From CAYXDO01 sp964463485 (lineage in GTDB: Bacteria > Myxococcota > Kuafuiibacteriia > Kuafuiibacteriales > Kuafuiibacteriaceae): DNA of 32,705 nucleotides. The DNA lies in NCBI GenBank assembly GCA_964463485.1, contig CAYXDO010000131.1:1-32705 (forward strand), written 5' to 3'. Positions 1-7,597 of this stretch are shown here, piece by piece (the first letter of the stretch is position 1; each line of letters begins with the position of its first letter). The notes below the pieces were generated by a model. The model saw only the letters and a list, made by a program, of their open reading frames with translations. It was not told where the DNA came from and did no database searches. A program made the translations under genes and the position numbers.

Positions 1-58
1 GGCACATCTTCGTGAGCATTCCAAGACTCATGGCCAGGCGGATCTGCGCCCGATTCAT
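1..58 (-). CDS. Partial CDS, N-terminus of the next gene in the minus-strand set
   Basis: An ATG at 58-56 overlaps the TGA (57-55) of the upstream HD/kinase-like gene as ATGA. An open frame then runs off the left edge of the window, starting M-N-R-A-Q-I-R-L-A-M. Only about 19 codons are visible, so no function can be given. The same ATGA overlap joins the two genes upstream, which supports this being a real, translationally coupled gene. A purine-rich stretch (GGAAGCCGGCAGG) precedes the ATG and could be a weak ribosome-binding site. Confidence 0.5.
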   Translation of the reverse strand, partial: MNRAQIRLAMSLGMLTKMC

Positions 59-2769
59 CCTGCCGGCTTCCGGCGACCTAGCGCCACGCACCGGGTGAGG
101 TGACGAGCCACCGTGTCGCAACTCTCGTAGCGCTTGGCTGGGTCTCGTTCGATCATCCGAGCGACGACGTCTGGAATCACCGGCCCGTGGTCCTTCAGAG
201 GACGGGGCGCGGCATGAGTTTGATCGACGACCGCCCAGTTGCCGGGCCACGGCGGCTGTCCTGCGAGAAGTTGGTAGAAGAGGCATCCGAGCGCAAATTG
301 ATCGGCCCGCGGCTCGTAGGCGGACCCCACCAGGAACTCGGGCGCGAGGAGCGTAGGCAGAGAGTTCAAGAGCGGATTGGGCGCCTCTCCGATCAGCATC
401 GCCATCGAGAGATCGGCGATTCTTACCGAGAAATCAGGTAAGAGTAAGATCTTCGAAGGTCGGAGATCGCACAGTACAATTCCGCGTTCGTGAAGGTGAG
501 AGAGCGCCTCGGCGAGGCTTCGAACGATCCGTCGGGCCTGGTGGCGGTTCGAAATCTGCCCGGTACCCATGGCCGCTTCGAGGGTCTCCGCATCGACACG
601 CTCGTAAGCGACGTAGCGTTTGGAAGCGCTTTGACCCACGTCGAGCAATCGTGGAAGCCCGGGATGAGAGATCCGGGCAGCGAGCAAACACTCCCGCTCG
701 AACAAGCGAAGCTGAGCCTCGACGGGGAGAATGGAGTCACCGATCTCGTCCTTGTCCAGGACTCGGAGGCTCAGGGGCGTTTCGTCCTCGGGGTCGAGGC
801 CCCGATATTCGACCGCGACCCCGACCCGCTTGCCTTCCGGGAGCACCGAGAATCCGAAGCGATCGACGAGCGCGATCGCGGCGATCCGCGGCCGCGACTC
901 GGGCTTCTGAGGCGCGCGTGAGGGTCGGGCCGAGTCTGGCGGAGGGTTCCATCCTTGAAGCTCGGGTGGCACACCCAAAGGCTCGGGCGGCGTATCGGGC
1001 TCCGTAAACGGCTCGGGCGACGCCGCCTGCGACTCGGCGGGACGGCTCAGCTCACGGTTGGCGCGAACTCGCTCGACCACACCGCGGACCGCGGGACTCA
1101 TGTCGTCGTCGTCGAGGCTGCCGCTCGGGAAGGGATCGTCATCCTCATGCTGTTGGCCGAAGTCTGCGTCCCGCAAGTCATCACTCGGGGGCGTGTCCGC
1201 CGGAGACGGTGCAGCCTCGACGGCTTCGTCGGGCAGCGCCAGCACCAAGTCATCCGAGTCGTCTGACTCCGAGTCGTCGAGCTCGGGCGCTCGATCCGCC
1301 TGCTCGCCGGCAAGTGAAGGAATCGCGACGGCTTCGGCCTGGACCTCCAGCGCCTCGTCGCGAAAGAGGCCCTCGAGCTTGGGCTCGAGGCCGGCGTACC
1401 GCGCGGTCGACTCGATGCGTCGTTCGAATCGCCCCCCGGACTCAGCCATCAGATCGAGGCTGACTCCGTCTTCGAAAGTCACGACCGGCCGATCCCATCG
1501 ACCCATGGGGCGATGAGCGCGAACCACGGCGCGGCGGCTGTCGTCGAGCAGCACCTCACAACCCACCGGATAGGCTCGGAGCACGTTGATGAGGAGGTCG
1601 AGGACCCGAGGGTCCACACGAACCGGATCGTTCATCAAGATCGCCAGCGCGTCGAGCGGGCGACGGCGCGCTCGGTCCTCGCAGAGTACGCCCGTGGTCA
1701 GACCGCTGTAAGCGGAGGCGCAGCCGACGATGCGAGAGAGTACGTGGGGGGCCGGTCGTGGCTTGCCCCAAGGAAACTCATCGCCCGCGCGCACTCGGCG
1801 CTCCGCGACGATGATCGACCGGAGCCGCGTCGCCGGGGCCACTCCGGTTTGGGAGAGCAGTCTGATGAACGCCGCGTCGGTGGGGCTGCGATCCTCGTTG
1901 AAGACGGCCTCTGAGTAGCCTCCGGGCGGGGCCTCCGGGCCTGGGTTCGTCCCGGTGATTCGCGCGACGTCGTGAAACAAAGCAGCGATGCCGATCTCCA
2001 CGAGCTCGAGGCGAGCCAGACCCAGGGCGTGTCCGAGAGCCAGCGAGATGACGCAGGTGTTGGCGCCGTGGAGCTCCGCGGGGGACGCACCGACCCTCGC
2101 GGCGCTGAGCTTGAGGAGGAAGTCGAGCCTGTCTTCGGTCAGCTCGATCAGATCTTGTACGATGCGCACGGTGCGGAGCTTGGGTGCGGAGGTGGCGCCG
2201 GTGCCCCAGTCGACCTCGCGATCGCGCTCGAACCTATCTTTTTGTTCGCGCAGAGCGAGGATGAGCTTTCCGAAGCACTGCAGGGCGAACATTCGGCGGT
2301 CGATCTTCAGACCGGCCTTTTCGCCTTCGGAGAAGGTCTGGACGCCAAGGAGCTTGAAGCCGAGGGTCTGGGCGTCGGGCCTCAACTCCGACTTGGGGAT
2401 GAAGAGCACCATGAGGTTCTTGACGCCTTCGAACGTGGGCGCCGCGCGCATGTCGATCCCGCCGAGGGCTTTGGACTCGAGCATGCGCCGCAGCTCCCGC
2501 ATGGGTTCGTAGCTGCCGCTGGCAAACTTGATACGCTGTCCGTTGAGGAAGGCGGAGTCTTCCACGAATTGAATCGAGAACCCACCGGTGGAGGCGTAGA
2601 GCGCGTCGCCAGCGTCTCGGACATTGCGAATCGCCGCCTCGAACGCTTTGTTCGACGGGTCGTGAATGTGGGCGGTCCGCAGCCCCATGAACAAGCTCGA
2701 GAGGAAATTCCGAGCTTGCTCCACGATCTTGGGGCTCTGCGTGCCGCGATCCGCCGCTGGCGAAGTCAT
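55..2769 (-). CDS. Degenerate HD-GYP domain plus C-terminal pseudokinase protein
   Basis: 904-aa multidomain protein, probably a cytoplasmic signalling scaffold. Residues ~15-200 form an N-terminal domain of the kind found before HD-GYP domains in myxobacteria. An HD-type helical domain follows, with H234 and the H266-D267 pair preserved. The later HD-GYP signature (HHE, DG-GYP, VAD) is not recognisable: the position expected to read VxD reads G-C-A. Residues ~430-600 are acidic and low complexity. The C-terminus (~640-890) has a protein-kinase fold, but the VAIK lysine aligns with R669, the HRD motif reads C767-D768-L-R-P-S-K, and DFG reads D786-L-S. Catalysis is therefore doubtful. Start: ATG 2769 overlaps the upstream TGA as ATGA, with AGGAGGAG eight bases before it. 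The frame stays open for 333 more codons upstream, but those lie inside the HEAT gene and are rejected. Domain order is seen; the scaffold role is inferred. Confidence 0.85.
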   Translation of the reverse strand: MTSPAADRGTQSPKIVEQARNFLSSLFMGLRTAHIHDPSNKAFEAAIRNVRDAGDALYASTGGFSIQFVEDSAFLNGQRIKFASGSYEPMRELRRMLESKALGGIDMRAAPTFEGVKNLMVLFIPKSELRPDAQTLGFKLLGVQTFSEGEKAGLKIDRRMFALQCFGKLILALREQKDRFERDREVDWGTGATSAPKLRTVRIVQDLIELTEDRLDFLLKLSAARVGASPAELHGANTCVISLALGHALGLARLELVEIGIAALFHDVARITGTNPGPEAPPGGYSEAVFNEDRSPTDAAFIRLLSQTGVAPATRLRSIIVAERRVRAGDEFPWGKPRPAPHVLSRIVGCASAYSGLTTGVLCEDRARRRPLDALAILMNDPVRVDPRVLDLLINVLRAYPVGCEVLLDDSRRAVVRAHRPMGRWDRPVVTFEDGVSLDLMAESGGRFERRIESTARYAGLEPKLEGLFRDEALEVQAEAVAIPSLAGEQADRAPELDDSESDDSDDLVLALPDEAVEAAPSPADTPPSDDLRDADFGQQHEDDDPFPSGSLDDDDMSPAVRGVVERVRANRELSRPAESQAASPEPFTEPDTPPEPLGVPPELQGWNPPPDSARPSRAPQKPESRPRIAAIALVDRFGFSVLPEGKRVGVAVEYRGLDPEDETPLSLRVLDKDEIGDSILPVEAQLRLFERECLLAARISHPGLPRLLDVGQSASKRYVAYERVDAETLEAAMGTGQISNRHQARRIVRSLAEALSHLHERGIVLCDLRPSKILLLPDFSVRIADLSMAMLIGEAPNPLLNSLPTLLAPEFLVGSAYEPRADQFALGCLFYQLLAGQPPWPGNWAVVDQTHAAPRPLKDHGPVIPDVVARMIERDPAKRYESCDTVARHLTRCVALGRRKPAG

Positions 2770-4535
2770 TGCTTGGACTCCTCCTGCATGCGCGTGAAGA
2801 CTTCCTTCGCGGTCTCCTTCACGCGTCGGTTGCTCACCGCGTAGGCCTTTCGGAGGGCCTGGACGGCGCCGGGTGTGGCGACCATTCGGAGACTCTTGAC
2901 TGCGGCCACCGCGAGGTCTTCGACCTCCGACTTCACCAGCCGACCCTCCCCTTTCTTGATGTAGGTCGCCAAGAGGGGCAGCGCGCGACTCCTCGCCAAA
3001 AGCGAGTAGTTCATGAGTATGGAGTCTTTGACTTCGGCCTCCCTGGACACGAACGAGTCCGCTTCGGCGGCCACGCGAAGAGCCTCCATGGCGCGGGGGT
3101 CGTCTTTGATGGTACCCAGTACGTTCGCGGCCGCGCGAGCGACCTTGGCGTCGGGGTCGAGCAACATCGCGGCAGCGATCGGAATCATCTCGTTCGACGA
3201 AAATGTCGCAGCCAGACTCAAGAAGGCGATTCGAACGGCGGGTTGCGGGTGCTGCTGAGCTTCCTGAAGGAGCGCGTGCGCTTCGGGAGTGGCGACTTGC
3301 GAGAGTAAGAAAAGCGCCTCCTGCGCCACGAAAGCCTGAGGATCGGTGAGGAGCCCTCGAATCGCCGACAAGTCTTCGAAGCCGATTTGCAGGGCGAGGT
3401 GTGACAGCGCGCGTCTGAGTCGCGGGTCTTCGACCGCAGGATAGCTCGCCAAGATCGCCGGGATTGCGGCGCGACCGCACGCCCTGAAAAAGACCACGAG
3501 GTCCTCGACGACCTGCTTGGTCGCGCCGACGATCCCCGACGCCGCGACCTGGCGCAGCCGGGTCTCGGACACGGCTTCTTCGACCCATCTGTCGGACAGG
3601 GGTCGAACCGACTCGATCCCTGCGAGCGACTTGACCGACGCGATCACGCGCGCGGCGCGCCGATAGTCGCCCTCGACCAGCGAGAGGTCGTACAAATCGA
3701 GCAGACTCTTCCGGAGCTGCTCGCTGTCCTGCTTGTGAAGCAACTGAGCCAGAGTGTCGAGCGCGCACGAAAGGAGCCTGAACTCGATATGCTCGGGGCG
3801 CTCCGATTGAGCTTCCTCGAGCAACGAGGATGAGTACGCGGCGGGCTTGAGCTGGCGGGCCGGCCGAAACCCCGGAGCCCCCTCCTCCACGTCTTCGAGT
3901 GAGTCGACGATCAGCTTCGCAGGGATGTCGGTGCCATCGACGTGGACCGATTTTGCACCCACGTCGTCGTTGCCCGCGCCGTAGATGGAAATCAGCAAAT
4001 CATCCAGCTGCGCTTCTGCCCCGGAATCGGCTTGGCCTGCGGTCCCCGACCCGTCGCTCGTGGTGAATTGGGTGTCGACGACGACGTAGTGAATGTGCTC
4101 GAGCGGGTGCTGCCAAAGAAAGGAGACGACGTCGTCTCCGATGGAGGTGCTCTTCCAGCCGCGCGCGGTCGCTTCCATCAGCGTGTCGAGCTCCTCACTG
4201 GTGAGTCCCTGGGCGAAGTCGATGCGACGAATGCCGTCGCGAAACAGCACGAAGGGAATCGACTCGTCTGGGTTCGCTTCCTCGAGGACGACTTCGTCCT
4301 CGAACAGAAACGCGTTCGGCCGGATCTTGAGTTGAACGTCTGGGAACTTCCGGAGCATTTCGTCGAATTTCGACTTCAAGTCAGCGACCATCTTCCCGAG
4401 CACGACGGACTGCGCGCCGCGGTAGAGCGGACGGGATCGAACGACTCGCGCGAACGCTTGAAAGACACGCCCGACCTCTCGAGCGCTCCCTATCGGGCCC
4501 GCTTCGGCGGGCGCTTGAGCCGTTGGTTCGGTCAC
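2766..4535 (-). CDS. HEAT-repeat protein with N-terminal domain related to that of its neighbour
   Basis: 589-aa soluble protein with no signal peptide or membrane segment. Residues ~20-170 resemble in layout the N-terminal domain of the HD/kinase-like partner: a helical start, strands with a residue run like RPNAFLFEDEVV, then a helix of the form LTSEELDTLME. From ~340 to the end it is a chain of Ala/Leu-rich helical pairs typical of HEAT/ARM-like repeats (for example DPRLRRALSHLALQ, DPDAKVARAAANVLG), ending in a charged helix. HEAT solenoids are protein-binding platforms, so a partner or scaffold role beside the pseudo-enzyme is likely but inferred. Start is GTG 4535: there is no good Shine-Dalgarno before it, but no alternative start exists nearby. 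The stop overlaps the next gene by ATGA. It lies 77 nt downstream of the preceding gene and is probably co-transcribed with it. Confidence 0.85.
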   Translation of the reverse strand: MTEPTAQAPAEAGPIGSAREVGRVFQAFARVVRSRPLYRGAQSVVLGKMVADLKSKFDEMLRKFPDVQLKIRPNAFLFEDEVVLEEANPDESIPFVLFRDGIRRIDFAQGLTSEELDTLMEATARGWKSTSIGDDVVSFLWQHPLEHIHYVVVDTQFTTSDGSGTAGQADSGAEAQLDDLLISIYGAGNDDVGAKSVHVDGTDIPAKLIVDSLEDVEEGAPGFRPARQLKPAAYSSSLLEEAQSERPEHIEFRLLSCALDTLAQLLHKQDSEQLRKSLLDLYDLSLVEGDYRRAARVIASVKSLAGIESVRPLSDRWVEEAVSETRLRQVAASGIVGATKQVVEDLVVFFRACGRAAIPAILASYPAVEDPRLRRALSHLALQIGFEDLSAIRGLLTDPQAFVAQEALFLLSQVATPEAHALLQEAQQHPQPAVRIAFLSLAATFSSNEMIPIAAAMLLDPDAKVARAAANVLGTIKDDPRAMEALRVAAEADSFVSREAEVKDSILMNYSLLARSRALPLLATYIKKGEGRLVKSEVEDLAVAAVKSLRMVATPGAVQALRKAYAVSNRRVKETAKEVFTRMQEESKQ

Positions 4536-4612
4536 GGCGCGGAGTCTACACGGGATGAGCGCGGAGAGAGGGCAAGAAGTCGCGCCACACGGCCTCCAAG
4601 CTGACCGGCAGG

Positions 4613-5743
4613 CTACTCGATCCCGTCGATCGGAACCGAAGATCCGACCAGCGGCATCGCCGGCGCAGGCTCGCTCGGGCGCGCAGACGCGCGCGGCGGC
4701 GCCTCTGCCGCAAGCACTTCGACGATCCCTCGAACGCTCGCTTGGCTGAAATCGAAGACCTCGGCGATGAGGCCGGCCACGAGCGTCACGAAGTCGGGAG
4801 CGGTCCTGAGGATCTGATCGGCGGCCTTTCTGCGCACGCCGCGATCGCCGGAAGCCTCGCGCCAGTGGGCCCAGAACCTCCGCTGTCGGCGCTCGAACGT
4901 GAGCGGGACCAGCTCGGCGCAGAGATTGGCGATCCCTTCGTACAGCGCCAATACCTGGGCCTCCGCGGCGGGCTTGCCGTCGGCCTGTGCGAGAAAAAAC
5001 GTCGCCGTCGGCGGCTCGTCTTCGTCGGAGATTTCGACGAGCGGCTGCGCCGCCTTGACCTCCTCCACCCTGCTCGGCTTGGCGCGCTCGCTCCTCCTGC
5101 TCGATCCCTTCTGGGCTTCTTCGTCGTCGAGGGCGGCCTCGAGCAACCTTATCGCCTCGACGGTGCCGGCCGGCAGATCGAGCGTGCGGGACAAAGCGGC
5201 CGCGCGCATCGAAGGCGCCGCAGGTTTGGCCGTCCCTGGCTCGGAGGCTACGTTGGTCTTTCCTTTGGCCCGCAGCACCGGACGCTTCTTGCTCTCGGAG
5301 ATCCGAGGTCGATCGATGAGCTCCGCTGGGGCTATCGTCTCCTCGAGGTCGCGGCCCGTCACTCGACGCTGCCGCACGGATTCGGCCGTGGCGGGCGCTG
5401 CGAGAGGAGCGGCCACCGTTTGGTCCATCGGAAAGTCCGGGGCGGCTTCGGTTTCTTCGAGGTTCGCGACGCGGAACCGCGCCAAATCACCGCCTCCTCC
5501 GATCATGGACTTGCCCACCTCGGTCAGACGCAGCCGGGCCATCCGCGCGCGCCCATCGTCGGCCCCCGCGAGGTCTTCGCGCCAGCGCTCGAGCGTCGCT
5601 ACGACTCGAGGATGGGCAAGCGAACGCACGTCAATCCTGACAGCGACAGGGATGGCGTCAGGCCAGGCTTCGTCCGGAATGCCAGCATCCCAGCCGTCCT
5701 GCAGCCGCTCCAAACGGCGACCCACGACGGAAAGATACACCAT
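4613..5743 (-). CDS. Hypothetical protein, low-complexity centre with folded ends
   Basis: 376-aa protein of unrecognised family. The N-terminal ~90 residues look folded (M-V-Y-L-S-V-V-G-R-R start, then an Arg-rich helical part). The middle (~100-250) is Ala/Pro/Glu/Arg-rich and probably disordered. Residues ~260-345 are again ordered, with a helical section containing ERRQRRFWAHWRE and a hydrophobic stretch DFVTLVAGLIAEVFDF. It lacks a signal peptide and looks cytoplasmic. ATG 5743 has AGGA ten bases upstream. It is the first gene of the minus-strand set and is divergent from the anti-sigma-like gene at 5839, so the 95-bp gap holds both control regions. A longer opposite-strand frame over the same DNA has poor protein character and was rejected. 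Function cannot be assigned. Confidence 0.72.
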   Translation of the reverse strand: MVYLSVVGRRLERLQDGWDAGIPDEAWPDAIPVAVRIDVRSLAHPRVVATLERWREDLAGADDGRARMARLRLTEVGKSMIGGGGDLARFRVANLEETEAAPDFPMDQTVAAPLAAPATAESVRQRRVTGRDLEETIAPAELIDRPRISESKKRPVLRAKGKTNVASEPGTAKPAAPSMRAAALSRTLDLPAGTVEAIRLLEAALDDEEAQKGSSRRSERAKPSRVEEVKAAQPLVEISDEDEPPTATFFLAQADGKPAAEAQVLALYEGIANLCAELVPLTFERRQRRFWAHWREASGDRGVRRKAADQILRTAPDFVTLVAGLIAEVFDFSQASVRGIVEVLAAEAPPRASARPSEPAPAMPLVGSSVPIDGIE

Positions 5744-5800
5744 CGGGCGTCGTTCCTAGAAGCGCGTCCTCCAGGCGGGTTTTTGCCCGAATTTCGAGGA

Positions 5801-5830
5801 TTGAATCGAACCTGTGCGAGGGGGCACAAT
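5801..5830 (+). promoter_or_regulatory. Candidate sigma-70-like promoter in the divergent gap
   Basis: TTGAAT at 5801-5806 and CACAAT at 5825-5830 are separated by 18 bp, each matching the consensus at four of six positions. The predicted transcription start would be within a few bases of the GTG at 5839, so the transcript would be nearly leaderless. That fits the absence of a convincing Shine-Dalgarno there. This rests only on motif matching. Confidence 0.28.
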
Positions 5831-5838
5831 CCGAAAGA

Positions 5839-6900
5839 GTGGGCAGCACGCGACATCCAGAGCCGGCAGCGCTGCATGCCCTTGCTCGCGGCGAGATCGA
5901 TCCGGCCGAGCGAGCCGTGTTGGAGCGACACGTCGACGACTGTGCGGCGTGTCGTCGGCAGTTGACGCGGATCGGTCACCTCGGACGTGTGATGCTCCAA
6001 ATTTCTCCGAAGGGGCTCGACGACGTGGCCTGGCAACGCATGGCCGTTCGCGTCCGAACCGAGCTCGAATCGAACGCACACGATCGGCTAGCGTCTCGTC
6101 CGACACCGCCTTGGTCATGGATCGGAGGCGCAGTGGCAGCGGCCGCGGCCGTGGCCGCGGCCGTCTGGCTCTGGCCGACACCTGCTGATCACGCCGCTCC
6201 GAACACTCCCACCGCAGCTCCGAGCAGCGTGGCGGCGCGATCCAACGCGGCCACCCTTTCCACGAACGATGTGCCGTTGGAGCTCGACTTGCCCAAGGGC
6301 CCGAAGCTGAGGCTGGCGCGGCAGAGTAAAATGAAGCTCCGAACCGACGGCCCGCACGTGGGCCTGGAGATCGAATCGGGGGAGCTCTCGGTCGCAGCTC
6401 CGACGTCCCCGGGTGGATCCGGGGAAGTGCGGGTTAAGGCTCCGGGCGTGGTCGCCGTGGCTCGGGAGAGCGACTTTTCCATCGCGTATCGGGGATCCCA
6501 GGTATTTGTAGATGTTCGACACGGCGAGGTGCAGGTCACCGGTGACGCGCTCGAGGGCACGGAAGTCCTTCGGGATGGCGAGAACATTCGCGTGAAGAAC
6601 CACGCGAACGAGGTGGTGCAGCGCGGGCGCGGCGTCAGCCTGGACCAGGTGCTCGCCGGTGCACGGGAAGCGTTGGTTCGTGGGGATCATGCGAGGGCCG
6701 AGGCGGAGGGCGAGCGCGTGTTAGCCTCCTGGCCGAATGACACCGAGCGTCAAGCGGCCTTGATGTTGGTCTTGGAAGCGACGGTGGCCAGCGGAGCCTT
6801 GGACCGAGCCAGAGTCGCGTTGAGCAAGCTCGGAGCCCAGGTCGAGCCCAAGTACCTGAAACGACTGGCGGAGCTCCGTCAGAAGGTCGACGGTCGCTGA
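5839..6900 (+). CDS. Anti-sigma-like zinc finger protein with FecR-type periplasmic domain
   Basis: 353-aa single-pass membrane protein. The N-terminus carries the anti-sigma zinc-finger signature H31-x3-C35-x2-C38. A hydrophobic Ala-rich segment at ~92-112 is the membrane span, followed by a Pro/Ala linker. A FecR-like beta domain (~140-260) follows, with the pattern of short strands ending in DVRHGEVQVTG and GENIRV. A helical, TPR-like tail (~270-345) ends the protein. Known relatives hold an ECF sigma factor on the cytoplasmic side and sense or scaffold on the periplasmic side, but no sigma factor gene lies in this window. GTG 5839 is the only plausible start that keeps the whole zinc finger. 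It heads the polysaccharide gene set and may regulate or organise it (inference). Confidence 0.82.
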   Translation: MGSTRHPEPAALHALARGEIDPAERAVLERHVDDCAACRRQLTRIGHLGRVMLQISPKGLDDVAWQRMAVRVRTELESNAHDRLASRPTPPWSWIGGAVAAAAAVAAAVWLWPTPADHAAPNTPTAAPSSVAARSNAATLSTNDVPLELDLPKGPKLRLARQSKMKLRTDGPHVGLEIESGELSVAAPTSPGGSGEVRVKAPGVVAVARESDFSIAYRGSQVFVDVRHGEVQVTGDALEGTEVLRDGENIRVKNHANEVVQRGRGVSLDQVLAGAREALVRGDHARAEAEGERVLASWPNDTERQAALMLVLEATVASGALDRARVALSKLGAQVEPKYLKRLAELRQKVDGR

Positions 6901-6925
6901 TTCCAGCGCCGACGCTCCAACCGGT

Positions 6926-6954
6926 TTGACATCCGTTTCGGATCAGCTTAGACC
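6926..6954 (+). promoter_or_regulatory. Candidate promoter with perfect -35 hexamer
   Basis: A perfect TTGACA at 6926-6931 is followed, 17 bp later, by TAGACC at 6949-6954 (three of six matches to the -10 consensus). It sits in the short gap after the FecR-type gene and just before the exported protein gene. The TTG of this hexamer is also the most upstream possible start codon of that gene, so a choice between promoter and start codon has to be made. Motif evidence only. Confidence 0.3.
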
Positions 6955-6964
6955 CTCAGTCACC

Positions 6965-7591
6965 GTGAGTTCTTGCGCGTCTTGGTGGCGGGCCCGGGTT
7001 TTGGGCACGCGAGGGCTGCTTTCAGCCGTCGCCGTGTCGGTGGTTGTCGTCGCTAGTCCTCGCGTTGGGGCCCAAGACCCGAAGCCGCAAGACCCGAAGC
7101 CGCAAGGTGACGGTTCGCGAGCCAGCCTTTCGATCGTGGAAGAAGCGGCGTCGATCCCGACGGACGAAAAGAAAGCGCGGGCCGAGGCGATGTTGGCGGA
7201 GATCCGCGCCACCGAGAAGCGAGCCGACGAGCTTCTGGCCCAAGCGCAAGCGGGCAAAGACGTCGTTCAGCTCAATTGCGTCCAGCAAAACTCCACGCAG
7301 ATCAAGGGTCTCGGCAAGATCGCGGAGCAAGCGGCGCTACGTCTGTTCGAAGCGATTGCCAAGGGCGCCGAGCCTCGAGCGATCAACCACGAGTACACGA
7401 AGGTCCTCGTCGCACACCGCAAAATCCAGAAGCTCAAGGCAGAGCTCGAGCAATGTGTCGGGAAGGTGCAAGTTTACGAGGGCGAAACCAGCGTCACGGT
7501 TCGGTCGGAGCCTGATGATACCGAAGATCCCACCGAAGATCCCGGTCCGCCACCCGGCCCAGCGGTGCCTCCCATTGCAAGTCCTTTCTGA
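6965..7591 (+). CDS. Small exported helical protein of unknown function
   Basis: About 208 aa. It has a Sec signal peptide: Arg-rich n-region, hydrophobic core L-L-S-A-V-A-V-S-V-V-V-V-A, and likely cleavage after R-V-G-A before Q-D-P. A duplicated QDPKP motif encoded by a 15-bp tandem repeat (7073-7102) follows directly. The mature part is mainly charged helix, probably coiled coil, with two cysteines (in LNCVQQ and EQCVGK) that could pair. It ends in an acidic and Pro-rich tail. GTG 6965 is chosen as start; TTG 6926 overlaps a -35-like hexamer, and TTG 7001 would give a more compact signal peptide. No family recognised. It lies just ahead of the outer-membrane barrel gene (6-bp gap) and may be a periplasmic partner of it (inference). 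Confidence 0.7.
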   Translation: MSSCASWWRARVLGTRGLLSAVAVSVVVVASPRVGAQDPKPQDPKPQGDGSRASLSIVEEAASIPTDEKKARAEAMLAEIRATEKRADELLAQAQAGKDVVQLNCVQQNSTQIKGLGKIAEQAALRLFEAIAKGAEPRAINHEYTKVLVAHRKIQKLKAELEQCVGKVQVYEGETSVTVRSEPDDTEDPTEDPGPPPGPAVPPIASPF

Positions 7592-7597
7592 GGAATC

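Noticed and set aside
2770..3768. 333-codon upstream extension of the HD/pseudokinase frame
   Set aside because: It lies wholly inside the HEAT gene in another frame, is Arg/Gly/Ser-rich with no domain character, and a strong ribosome-binding site and an ATGA overlap mark ATG 2769 as the start.
4742..5965. 407-codon plus-strand frame opposite the hypothetical gene
   Set aside because: Arg/Gly/Leu-rich composition typical of antisense frames in high-GC DNA; it also overlaps the start of the FecR-type gene.
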